From positions 7,097,819 through 7,161,818 of the forward strand of contig CM060853.1 of NCBI GenBank assembly GCA_030737835.1: DNA of 64,000 nt. The letters are read 5' to 3'. Positions within the stretch are counted from its first letter, which is position 1, and each line of letters begins with the position of its first letter. A model generated the notes under the pieces. It made no database searches, was not told where the DNA came from, and saw only the letters and a list, made by a program, of their open reading frames with translations. This document shows positions 47,433-58,054 of this stretch, piece after piece. The stretch is from Acorus gramineus. Taxonomy: Eukaryota; Streptophyta; Magnoliopsida; Acorales; Acoraceae. The translations under genes were made by a program, and so were the position numbers.

Positions 47433-50400
47433 TCATGAATGATATGTACTGGCTGTGCAGGTGCTGTGGAAGACCTGTGTATGATTTCTAATGTCATAAG
47501 CACCATCCAAGACCAAGAAACACTCAGCATGATGATGAAATTTTGGTCTGACAAGGCCCCAGACAATGTGGTAACTTGAACTTGAACTCACATGGACCAG
47601 CAATGGCAGTCCCTGCTCTGACTCAAGCTTGTCTTCCATGTCTCTCCCAGCTCCATACATTGCTTGATCTCTCATGCTAAGGTGTATAGGAACCGTAGAT
47701 AGTGTATTCCGATCGACATACACGTCCTCGCCCTACAGGGTTAGACCGAGATTTTAAACAGTACACCGAGTCATTCATGTAATCACTTTTGCAGTATTAT
47801 CAAATTTTTTAAATATATATATTTGTATGATGAAATGCATATTCAAATGAATCTGAATGTTATATGCATTTTATTGTGTTATCCCCTATTTGTTGCGAGG
47901 AATAGATTATTGTAGTTATGTTAAAATAGATGGAAATAAATTAATATACTGGTATTCCAAATCCCCTCTGAAATTGTTTTACTCTACCCACATATCAAAT
48001 CACTTATCATCATGTTTTACAAATCAAGGGACTCACATCTTTTATAATTCATTATCTACATTTTATTCACCTTTTATTCACGACTTATCAATGGTTAATC
48101 AAACATTAAACACATTATTATTATGTTTCTCAATGAAAATAGTAAAAAAAAAAAAAATAAAAAATAATTTATTCTTTATCATATTGAAATAATTATCTAT
48201 TCCTAAATAACTTATATAGTTATCTCACATGAGGGTTTAGAGATTTGAATAATGAGTTAGAATCCAAGAATGACAGCAGAAATGAGTGTGTCAACACCTT
48301 ATGACTTATGCACGCTTGTTTCCCTGACAAGTCATGACACAGTACTAAGAGTTTGAGAGTGTGGATCTCTACATTGTGGATTATGCAATGATGTATGTAT
48401 GTAGTTTGAATACTTTGCAGTCTTGTATGAGTATCTGTTTGAAATACTCATCAATTGTGGGACCAAATCTCAAAAAAAAAATATAAAAAAAAATCAATAA
48501 TTGTTGAGTCCACTTCACCAATCTGACTACACTCAGATGGGGTCCATCATTGCTAATTCTCCTTTTGGTAGTATAATGTTTTATTTGTTTTTTTAATGAC
48601 TGTATATTTTTGAAGTAAAATAAAAAGCTGCTTCAAGTGAAAAATTGTTATTCAAACTGGTTATGATATTTGCCACAAGTGTGGACAAGCAGACACTCGT
48701 TTCAGTTAATGAATCAAAGCTACTCCTCTACATGCTTATTGTTCTCTTTTTTGTATGTTTGTATTACCTTTGATGCAGCAAAAATGTGGTGCCCAAATGC
48801 CACAGTCACCTTTGGAGATTGAACATGAAGTCCATATAGCTTTGATAGGTTGTCTATCTTCATCTCCAATGAACAGTTGAATGTCAGGATTTTGGTGCTG
48901 ATGCCTGAGTTATCTATTCCTTCTGAGAGATCAAACTGTCGAATCCCAACAATCTATAACCACATATCATGGATTTTAGAGAGAAAAAAAAAAACCATAT
49001 TGTTAGTTATATCATATTAGGAAAAAATCAATATAATTATCCGGAAAGTTAGTTAAATCGATTTTAGTCCATGTTTAAAATTAGATAACCATTGCAAGTC
49101 CCTATTTTATTATAAAAATATCGTTTCAGTTCCTCCCTTCACCCCCAACAAACAAGGTATATGTTTAACCTTAAGTATACATTAAAAGTTACAAGAATGT
49201 GCTCACCTTTTATTTTTGAAAAATCAATATAGCTCTCAAAACTTATGGAAATAGGAAAATGTCCCTATAAAATAAAAAATTCACCTCAGGCCCTTATCTC
49301 ATTAGACAATATTCATTTTAGTTCTTAATTACTGTAATCGAAACTAATCAGGTCCATTGTTGACTCTAACCAAACGTGATAAATTAGTGTATTATCCTTT
49401 TAAAATTTACTTGATAAATTACTGTAATACACTAACTAGATTTATTGTTGACTTTAAAGATATTTACTGATTTTATAGTGATCTTTTTTATTTTCATAAG
49501 TTATCATAGAGTTATATCGATTTTTTTTTTTAACCCTTGATGAATATATGATAGAAGGAGAATTTTCAAAAAAAGGTAGGGGGCATTTTATCATCAAAAT
49601 GACTAAATCGCATTTTTTATATTTTGTAAGAATTTATTTGAATGTATATATTAGAATAGGGATTAAATCCATTAACCAAATATACTTTATGGGTGTATCA
49701 GCGCTCATACTTCCCACACCTATTATTTGTTACCTTCAGAATCCATGTATGTATTTCATATTGATAATTAATCATATCTTCATCATTTAAAAAATTAATC
49801 CTAATTATCATCAGTACATTCATGCCTACCATTACTAAATACTAGTTTTTGCATGCATTTCTGGTACTAATGCCAGAATATAATCCATTTAAAAAAACAG
49901 TTCAAAATTTATCCGTATTTCAAATGTATGATTTACGAATGTACACATTCCGTACCAAATGAAACCTCGGGGGGAGAGAGAGAGAGAGAGACCTGGGTGT
50001 CCATCTTTGGAAGAGGTGGTTTTGTGGCCAAGAAAAACACAAGCAGAGCAACTCCCACACTCACCAACAGCCTCCACCATATCTGGAAGGCAACACAAAA
50101 GCAAGAAGAAGAGTAATCCAATGAGAAAAACCTCCACCACCCACCCCTCTCTTCACACTCCCCAACACCACCACCATCACCTCCTCCCCCACACCTCTCC
50201 TTCCCTACTTCAAGACCACCCGGGCCGAAGTCGTAATCGACTTTCTTGAGGTGGAGGAATGAATCGCTGGAGGCGCGCGAGGAGGAGTACCGGGAGAGTG
50301 TCGAAGCGGCCTCCCTAATTGTTGTTTTCTTGTGGTGGCTCTTGTGATGGTGGTGGTGGTGGTTGGTGGAGGTGGTGGTGGTGGTGGGAATGTAGAGTGG

Positions 50401-50565
50401 AGAGAGGATGGCAGAGTCGGGGTGGCGGCCGCAGTCGGTGCTGTTGGCATGGGAGGTGGTGGAGGGGCTTTGGACATAGTAAAGGTTGAGGTTGCATGAG
50501 TAGGCTTGGAAGAGAGCCTCTTGTTCTTCTCCTTCCATTCTATGGCTATTGTTGTTGTTGGCCAT
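47433..50565 (-). CDS. LEA_2 / NHL-type single-pass membrane protein, three exons
   Basis: Exons 50565..49993, 48953..48768 and 47732..47433 join in phase to about 352 residues. The N-terminus is cytosolic-looking, with ALFQAYSCNLNLYYVQSPSTTSH (the YYVQSPS motif of a plant LEA group 2 branch), a Thr/His-rich stretch and a Ser-rich stretch. A membrane segment follows at about residues 165-181 (RLLVSVGVALLVFFLAT), then KPPLPKM and the LEA_2-like beta domain (FNCSLEMKIDNLSKLYGLHV, VTVAFG, LPLLVHVSSSSSYHIVWGL), ending in the usual Cys-rich tail (HAECFLVLD, STCTAST). The start could also be 50538 (MEGEEQ) or 50661. Such proteins sit in the plasma membrane and are linked to defence or wall contact; no function can be assigned here. 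Exon 1 ends at a donor that runs straight into a CT repeat; reading through adds 19 residues and a stop. Confidence 0.82.
49013..49540. mobile_element. Probable fold-back MITE in LEA_2 intron 1
   Basis: Left AAAAATCAATATAATTATCCGG.AA, right end in reverse complement AAAAATCGATATAACTCTATGATAA. Imperfect terminal inverted repeats around non-coding AT-rich DNA. Resembles the elements at 23610 and 31041. Confidence 0.4.
49973..49992 (-). repeat. (CT)n microsatellite starting at the LEA_2 splice donor
   Basis: On the minus strand the intron begins GTCTCTCTCTCTCTCTC, then C-rich. The donor positions +3 to +6 are C/T, as in the MYB gene. Confidence 0.85.
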
Positions 50566-50661
50566 TGGTTTGTGAAGTTTTAGTTGAGAGAGGGGCTTTT
50601 TGAGGGGGTTTGGGAAATGGAAGGTGTTTGGGGTCAAAGGTTGATATGTATCATAAATCAT

Positions 50662-52805
50662 TTCAGAATCTCATATATTTATCATGTGATAGGACACATG
50701 TCAGTCATTAATTAAGGGTTGACATGTACTGATGGGATCTAGCACTGACTGGATCTCATCTCCTTAAAACGGGTGATGATGCGTTCAGACATTTTAACGA
50801 TCATTTCTGTTATGTCAATTAACACAATATATAAAATGTTTAATAGAATATATGATGTAGCATGTGATTTGTGAAAGTTTACTTGGGAGAGGCTTTTTTT
50901 GAGAGGTTTGGAAAGCAGGGAGGGATGAATTTAAAATGTGGTTAAAAAGTGACAGTTGGCTTTTTGGGCGGGAACGTGGGTTGAGGAAGCCTGTTGTACT
51001 TTTTTTTTAATTTTATTTTTTGTTACTTTTATTTCAGGTTCAGGTTTTATATGAACTAAGGAGGTGCTCTTCACATGACATGGTTGATGCTTTTAATTTG
51101 AAGTTAAAAAGCCAGCTAGAACAAGTGAAGGAATGTGGATTGGTGGGGAAAATATATATTAAAAAACTTTTGTTTTAGGTATTGGAACATGGGATGATTA
51201 TTATTATTATTTTAGCTACATGTAATATTATTTTTTAGCTTTTTTATTGGCCCCGCTTGGACAGTATTGACACAAACATGATATAAAATTAACATGATAT
51301 TGTGATATAATTTAACAATGAAGATGTATGTATATTTGTTATTAGAACATCATTTTTAATATTTAAATAGTGTATTTTGACTAGTCCACTTGTTAAATCT
51401 GTTATCTTTTTAATTATCACAATTACATATTGTAATCCATCTATAAAACAAAAATGGGTGGGGACCTTTTTAGTGATTTAATATTTCTTCCGAGCAACTT
51501 TGAGGGGTGGGTGGGTTGGGATGATGAGTAGAATGAATCATGGCCTTACTATGTGATTTCGCTGGAAGGAAATGATGACACCTCATGGGATAAACTAATT
51601 CAAAAAGTTTTTTATTTTATTTTTTTAAGACACTCAATGAAGAGGTTTGGCTCTTCATACTTTTGAGTTTGGATGGCAACTCAAACAGATTGGGTCGGGT
51701 TAGAGTTTAATTAACTAAAATTTAATTTAAAATTAAAAGACGTTAACTTAAATTCCTAACCAACTTGACCCCAAATGCGAAGAGGCCAGCTTGAACATGA
51801 TCGCTCAACTTGAATTGGGTTTGGATCTAAATCGAGTTAGGTTGAGTTCAGATCAGACTCAGATAATATCAGATGTTGGTTCTTAAAATTATGTTATTAT
51901 GAATAATTTGAACTTTACCACAATCACGTCTCCACAGAATAATCAATAGAAATGAAAATGAGGAGACGGTGCGGAGAGAATGAAAAAATAAATATATAGA
52001 GGTCCAATAAATTTTAGGATAAAAATGAATTGAATGATTGAGATTTCATCTCTCTTATCAACAACACATTCAAAATTTAGCACTCACTCCCATCAGCTTC
52101 AGGCTGTATTCAGACAACCGAACCCTTCAACCTAAACCCAACCTAAATTCATATTCAGATCGAATCGGACCACTAAAACCTAGACCTAAACCAGCCCAAA
52201 AGTCAGTTTGATCAATCTACCCAAGCAGGGGTAGCAACCCTAACTTGAGTGGGAGAGGTGGTCATAACTCATCAACACAATGCAAATAGTGTGCCATAAT
52301 TAAGGTTAAGACAAAATGATTGTTTAGACAATTTTATCTTCACGCGAAGAAGAAAGGAGAGCAGAGGGTCCACAAAGGATGGATTGTATCAAATATATAT
52401 GATCAGTTTGTATGTGATGATGGGAGATGGATTCAAGGATTAGTGAGAAGCTTTGCTTGTTCTTAAAGCCTTTGCCTTTTTCTTTGTTTCTATTCTTTTT
52501 TTTCTTTGGGTGGGATCATAATGTGTTGGTTTTGAGTGGCCCTAATCTATATGTGGGGTTATAATGAGCTGGAGTGTTGACACACTTAATGGTTTTGTTT
52601 GTAGTTTAGAAGTGGTTATCCCCAGTTATCTAATATATTTTGTACTATCACAATAAATGAAACTTAATTTTTTTTTTCATATCTCACATAACAAAAATCA
52701 CACTAGTGCCTCTTTCAGTGTTGTTTCACTTTTTATAACATTACATATTTTATTGGACGAATATATATTATTTTTTTAAAAAATGATGTAAATTGTGAAT
52801 GGGCT
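50662..52805. other. Intergenic spacer between LEA_2 promoter and Copia element
   Basis: AT-rich, no gene recognised. It includes the LEA_2 upstream region. A stretch at 51660-52230 has short repeated words (e.g. CTAAACC, TCAACTTGAA) but no defined repeat. Confidence 0.5.
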
Positions 52806-52939
52806 TGTTATAATGAAATAATGGAATAATGGGAATCCTTGTATTCCACTTAGGGATTAATCCTTTATATACACAAATGTCTAGGAGTTACATGTGTAAT
52901 ACACTACACACATTATAAGATAACACATATAATCTAACA
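52806..52939 (-). repeat. 3' LTR of the Copia element (134 bp)
   Basis: TGTTATAATGAAATAATGG...ATAATCTAACA; TGTTA/TAACA termini. Matches 57915-58049 with about 4% difference. Confidence 0.92.
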
Positions 52940-52953
52940 TCCTCCTCAAACTC
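52940..52953 (-). other. Polypurine tract of the Copia element
   Basis: Minus strand GAGTTTGAGGAGGA, directly internal to the 3' LTR, the expected primer for plus-strand synthesis. Confidence 0.7.
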
Positions 52954-53711
52954 ACGGTGGATCATACAAAGTGAGTTTGCGAAGAAGAAACTGAAATCGA
53001 GGAACTGGATGTGACTTCGTAAAGAAATCAGCAAGTTGCTCAGCAGAGGAGATATGCGGAAGCGATAATGTCTCTGCAAGAAAGTGCTGACGAACGAAGT
53101 GACAATCGATCTCAATGTGTTTGGTCCTCTCATGAAAGACCAGATTGCTAGCAATCTGAATAGCAGACCGGTTATCACAGTGAAGAGGAGTAGGACCAGT
53201 CATAGTAACTCCTAGACCCACCAAGAGACGTCTGAGATGAACAATCTCCTTGGTGGTGATAGCCATGGCTCGATATTCAGCCTCAGTGCTGGAAAGAGAA
53301 ACAACCTCCTGTTTCTTGCTGCGCCAAGAGATGATAGAATCACAGAGAAATATGCAGAAACCAGTGGTGGAGCGTCTAGTCGTCGGGTCTCCAGCCCAAT
53401 CAGCATCAGTGTAAGCCCTGAGAACCAGAGTCGAAGAAGATGACAGATAGATCGATCTAGTGATAGTACCACGCAAATATCGAAGAATTCGCATAAGAGC
53501 ACCATAATGCACTGATCAAGGAGCCGAGACAAACTGACTAACAATACTGACGGCATGAGCAATGTCAGGTCTAGTGATGCAGAGATACACAAGCTGACCC
53601 ACGATCTGTCTGTATCGAGTAGGATCTGAGAGGAGCTCACCATCCGTAGGACGAAGCTTCACATTAAGCTCGAGAGGAGTATCTGCACTGCGGGTATCGG
53701 AGAGGGCAGCA
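52952..53711 (-). pseudogene. Copia RNase H region (fossil)
   Basis: Contains AYTDADWAGDPTTRRSTTG, ISWRSKKQEVVSLSSTEAEY and LHCDNRSAIQIA, the typical Copia RNase H motifs, preceded by the RT-RNase H linker with [11 protein letters not shown]. Confidence 0.85.
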
Positions 53712-54524
53712 CGCCTGTCAACGGGTCGGGTCGGGGTGGACCCGGGCCCGACCCGTGACAGGACCCGAAGGGTCAGGGTCCAACCTAGGACCTGGCGGGT
53801 CCGGGGAAATGTGGACCCGGACCCGTCGGACCCGGGTCGGGTCCGGGTCCGACCCGACCCGGATGGTTGGGTAAAAAAAAAAGAAAGAGAAGAGCTCATG
53901 TATTTGTTTGCCTTATCATTCTATTTGAAATTTTTTGTAATAAAACATTATTGTTAATGAGACTATGTTTGAATATAATTTTATACAATTCAAAAGAAGT
54001 AAATAAATTATTAAACAACATCCAAAACAATAATCACTAACATAAAAAACATATTAACCTAAATAATAAACATAACTAACCTAAACAACATTCAAAACAA
54101 TATTAACCTAAACAACATTCAAAACAATATTAACCTAAACAACATTCAAAACAATAAACACTAACATATTAACCTAAATAATAAACATAAATCATGCAAC
54201 AAAACTAATTAATCATACAAATTCAAAAGCTAATAAGTTAATTGTCCAAAACAAACCGATTTATAGGCTTGTTATGATTATGATTTATGAACTTGTAGAT
54301 ACAAAAATAAGTTAAGTAAGAAATAAAATTATGTATCAACTAATACTAATGGTTTTATAATATATGAACATATAAAACAATCGGGTCTAACGGATCGGGG
54401 CGGGGTGGACCCGGACCCGACCCGTTTGTTTGTTCGGGTCCAACTCGGGTCGGGTATATTACACGTGTAATCAGGTCCGGGTCGGGTCGGGTCCGGGTCT
54501 GGACCCGACCCGTTGACAGGCCTA
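53712..54524 (-). mobile_element. hAT-type MITE (copy 2, inverted) nested in the Copia element
   Basis: Reverse-complement homologue of 43205-44046: read on the minus strand it starts TAGGCCTGTCAACGGGTCGG and ends in CCCGTTGACAGG. GC-rich GGGTCGGGTC ends, same AT-rich core with the repeated AACATTCAAAACAATA unit. No 8-bp duplication is evident at its borders, in contrast to copy 1, so a border was altered after or during insertion. Confidence 0.85.
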
Positions 54525-56228
54525 CTCTAAAATGTCAGCTGTATACTTCTGTTGAGAAAGCAGAATCCCACGATCACTCTGTGCAATCTCGAGACCAAAG
54601 AAGTAGCGAAGAGTACCAAAATCTTTCATCTGAAACTGTCGACTGAGGTGATTCTTGACCCGAGTAATACCAGCGGAGTCATCGCCAGTTATAATCATGT
54701 CGTCAACATACAGAAGAAGGATTACCCGCCCCTGCGATGAGGATCGCACAAACATAGAGTGGTCCTGGTGGCTCTCAATAAAAGCAGCTGTCAGAATAAC
54801 ACTGCGAAAACGCTCAAACCAGGCACGAGGAGCTTGTTTCAGTCCGTATATAGCCCGCCGAAGACGACAAACATGCTGAGGAGGAGTGCTGAGACCTGGA
54901 GGTGGTTGCATATAAACAACCTCAGATAAATCACCATGAAGAAAAGCATTCTTCACGTCCATCTGAAAGAGCGGCCAGTGACGAACAGCAGCAACAGCGA
55001 GAAGGGTGCGAACAGTAGTCATCTGAGCAACAGGAGCAAAGGTCTCCTCATAGTCAATGCCATACTCCTGAGTGAAACCTCTGGCAACAAGACGAGCCTT
55101 ATGTCGTTCAATGGAACCATCAGGGCGATGCTTGATCTTGAAAATCCACTTGCAGCTGATAGGGGTAACACCATCCGGAAGGGGAACAACATCCCAGGTT
55201 TGTGTCTGCTCAAACGCCTGAAACTCCTCAGCCATGGCCTGCTGCCACTCAGGGTACTCGACTGCCTCTCGATAAGATCGGGGCTCACGATGGGCATGTA
55301 TAGCGGTGAGATAGGCCTGAAATTCTGGAGAATAGGTACTCACTGATGCAAAGCCAAATCGATCAAGTGGTCCAGAGTCAAAACTGAAACGATCAGGTGG
55401 ATGACATGCACGCTGAGGGTAGCGAGTCAAGGGACGAGGATCCACATCAGAGGGAGGTGTGTTAGCCGTGGAAGACGGAGTACCAGCGGAGTCATCTACG
55501 GAAGGAGGAAGAGGAGACACAATAGGAGGAGAACAGGGAGGACCATGGGAGTTGGCTGCAGGAGTGTGAAGAGGAGACGAAGAACCAGGGGAGTCAGCAG
55601 TGGGAATGCCAAGATGAGACTCAGGGAGAACAGAACTAGGAGTGGGCTCAAGCAGAACAGATGGCCCGAGAAGAGGTAGAGACTCAATAGGAGAGGCCTG
55701 AACAAGAGAAGGCACCGGAGGAGAGGAGGCAGTGGGTGTAGAAGAAAAATAGGGAACATCTTCGACAAATGACACATGACGAGCTATCCAAAAACGATCT
55801 CCAATAGGATCGTAGCAGCGATATCCCTTGTGTTCAAAACTAATCCCCAAGAATACACACTTAACTGACCGAGCGGCCAACTTAGTGCGTTGATGAGGAG
55901 GGAGAAGCACGAAACAAGTACATCCAAAAGTGCGAAGTCTACTATAATCAGGTTTGGAAGAGTAAAGGCGTTCATGAGGAGTCATACCGGAGAGGACAGA
56001 AGAGGGAGTGATATTGATAAGATGAAAAGATAAAAGAGCAGCCTCAGCCCAGTATGTGCTGGGGACTGAAGAAGAAAGTAAGAGGGAACGAGCGGTCTCA
56101 AGAATATGAGGATGTTTTCTTTCAGCAACACCATTCTGCTCATGAGTATAAGGGCATGATTGCTGAAAGAGAGTGCCATGAGATTGAAGAAGAGAACGCA
56201 TCATGGAAAAATATATTCTCGAGCACAA
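54525..56228 (-). pseudogene. Copia integrase end and reverse transcriptase region (fossil)
   Basis: Shows the integrase C-terminal block (CPYTHEQNGVAERKH, GCTCFVLLPPHQRTKLAAR), then reverse transcriptase motifs KARLVARGFTQEYGIDYEET, MDVKNAFLHGDL, IYGLKQAPRAWF and VILLLYVDDMIITG with the YVDD active site. This is one of the better preserved parts of the element. Confidence 0.9.
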
Positions 56229-57355
56229 TCAGACCTAAAGATTTTGATACGAGTCTGAAACTGGGTGTGAATCATAGTGGTAAAGACCTCATATATCTTT
56301 GGGACCTCAGATCGATGACGCAATAAATAAATCCAAGTAAAGCGAGAATAGTCATCAATAAAACTGATATAATACGAAAAATCACTCTTAGACGTGATAT
56401 GAGAAGGACCCCAGATATCAGAATGAACAAGCTCAAATGGAATAGAGGACTGATGATTACTAGAATGGAATGGAGTAGCAACAGGTTTGGCTAATTTACA
56501 GCCCTCACAAACAGAAAGAGGAGAGAAAGAAACATGACCTAAATCACCAGACTTAATAAGGTCTTTAAGACGAGATTCAGAAACATGGCCTAACCTGTTG
56601 TGCCACAAATCAGTATCAGAGGTGACAGTGCCGCAGAAAACTGAGGGATCAGGTACATGAAGATAAAGATACTCCACATAATACAGTCCGCCAATCCGAC
56701 GACCAACACCAATCCTCTGCCCTGAACGTGGATCCTGCACAGAACACCCAAAAGAGGTAAAGGTAATGGTGAATCCAGAATCACACAATCTACTAATAGA
56801 CACAAGATTCATGCAAAGCTCAGGAGCATGCAAAACAAATGGTAGTGAAAGGCGGCCAGTAGGGTGGGATGTGGTGGTGATCGATCCACACTGCGTGATG
56901 ACTAAAGGAGAGCCATTAGCAGTATGAATCGAAGGGAGGTGTGAGGGTGCAGGTGAGCATGCAGTGAGGATAGAACTATCAAGAGTCATGTGATGTGAGG
57001 CACCCGAATAAAAAATCCAATAAGCAGGAGTACCCATAGTAGAAGACAAGGCAAAGGGAGTAGAAGCACCAGAAAGTGACTGCTGCAGAATCAGGTGGTC
57101 TAGGCGCTGACTGATCTGGACAAGCATATCCGAGTGTGACTGAATGGAGACAATCGAAGTAGCAGTCGCAGCGGCAACAGGAGGAAGATGATGTCCTCGG
57201 CCTTTCGGTTGATAATGCTGCTTAGAAGGTCGTTGTCTTTTTGTAGCAGGAGCGGCCCCCAAGATGCCCTCATAGAGAAATGACGAAGTAGACTGACGAG
57301 ATACCTTCGAAGCCGCCGGTGTCGGAAGAGTAGGGTTGCCGTTGGTTTCTGACAT
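56201..57355 (-). pseudogene. Copia protease and integrase region (fossil)
   Basis: Contains the protease-like stretch with SGASHHMT, a GAG-pre-integrase block (LWHNRLGHVSESRLKDL, CEGCKLAK) and the integrase core start (FELVHSDIWGPSHI, YYISFIDDYSRFTWIY). Order and motifs are those of plant Copia polyproteins. Confidence 0.9.
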
Positions 57356-57482
57356 TGTGCAGAACCACTCGGATGAGGATCAGAAGCAGACGAGGACGTA
57401 GAGCACGAAAAATCAAGCAAAATGGACTCCTGGATCACCTTAATCGGACTTCCGGAGAGGAAGTTATGACCGATTTAGTGAT

Positions 57483-57872
57483 TTGAAGTCTCAAGGAGGC
57501 GGCCGGAGGCGGCAGAGGGCGGCCGGAGGCGGCAGAGGGCGGCCGGAGGGCAGACTCGGGTCGCGTCCCGGGCCGGGTTCGCGGATCCGGGTCGGATGCT
57601 GGGCCGGGTTCGCGGATCCGGGTCGGATGCTGGGAGAGCTCGGGTTGGGTGCCGGGTCGGGCAGGGCGGCGCGCGGCGGCTGCAGCGGCAGCGGCGGCGA
57701 CGGCAGCGGCAGGGGCACGACGGCGACGGCAAGGGCACGACGGCGACGGCAGCGGCAGGGGCACGACGGCGATGGCGACGGCAGGGGCACGACGACGACG
57801 GCGACGGCAGGGGCACGATGATGACGGTGACGGCAGCGGCAGGGGCACGACGGCGACGGTGAAGGATTCCAA
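57483..57872. repeat. GC-rich tandem repeats in the Copia leader
   Basis: Three repeat types in a row: GGCGGCCGGAGGCGGCAGA units (57495-57550), a 31-bp unit with GGCCGGGTTCGCGGATCCGG twice (57570, 57601), and GGCAGGGGCACGACGGCGAC units (57700-57860). Long open frames on both strands here are products of base composition, not genes. Confidence 0.8.
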
Positions 57873-57901
57873 GAAAAAAAAACTAGGGTTTTTGAGGTGG
57901 T

Positions 57902-57914
57902 GGCTCTGATACCA
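57902..57914 (-). other. Primer-binding site (tRNA-iMet) of the Copia element
   Basis: Minus strand TGGTATCAGAGCC directly next to the 5' LTR, complementary to the 3' end of plant initiator tRNA-Met. Confidence 0.9.
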
Positions 57915-58049
57915 TGTTATAATGAAATAATGGAATAATGGGAATCCTTGTATTCCATTTAGAGATTAATCCCTTTATATACACAAATGTCTAGGAGTTA
58001 CACGTGTAATACACTACACACATTATAAGATAACACATATAATTTAATA
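57915..58049 (-). repeat. 5' LTR of the Copia element (135 bp)
   Basis: Starts TGTTATAATGAAATAATGG on the plus strand, ends ATAATTTAATA; followed by target duplication GGGCT. Confidence 0.92.
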
Positions 58050-58054
58050 GGGCT

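Larger units (their letters stand above)
52806..58049 (-). mobile_element. Copia-type LTR retrotransposon fossil (5.2 kb), broken
   Basis: Flanked by an exact 5-bp target duplication GGGCT (52801-52805, 58050-58054). Two very short LTRs (134 and 135 bp) bound an internal region on the minus strand with the Copia order: protease, integrase, reverse transcriptase, RNase H. The primer-binding site matches initiator tRNA-Met. A hAT MITE is inserted near the end of the reverse-transcriptase part. The gag portion is short and dominated by GC-rich repeats. The element is broken at several places besides the insertion. The LTRs differ at about 5 sites plus one indel, roughly 4%, which at commonly used plant rates suggests an age of the order of one to a few million years. 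Confidence 0.92.

Noticed and set aside
50205-50497. Pro/Thr/His-rich open frames opposite or beside LEA_2 exon 1
   Set aside because: Shadow frames of the GC-rich exon 1; the frame chosen has the YYVQSPS motif, membrane segment and in-phase splicing.
57435-57909. Overlapping long open frames on both strands rich in Arg, Pro, Ala
   Set aside because: They arise from GC-rich tandem repeats in the Copia leader; all frames are open because stop codons are rare in such sequence.
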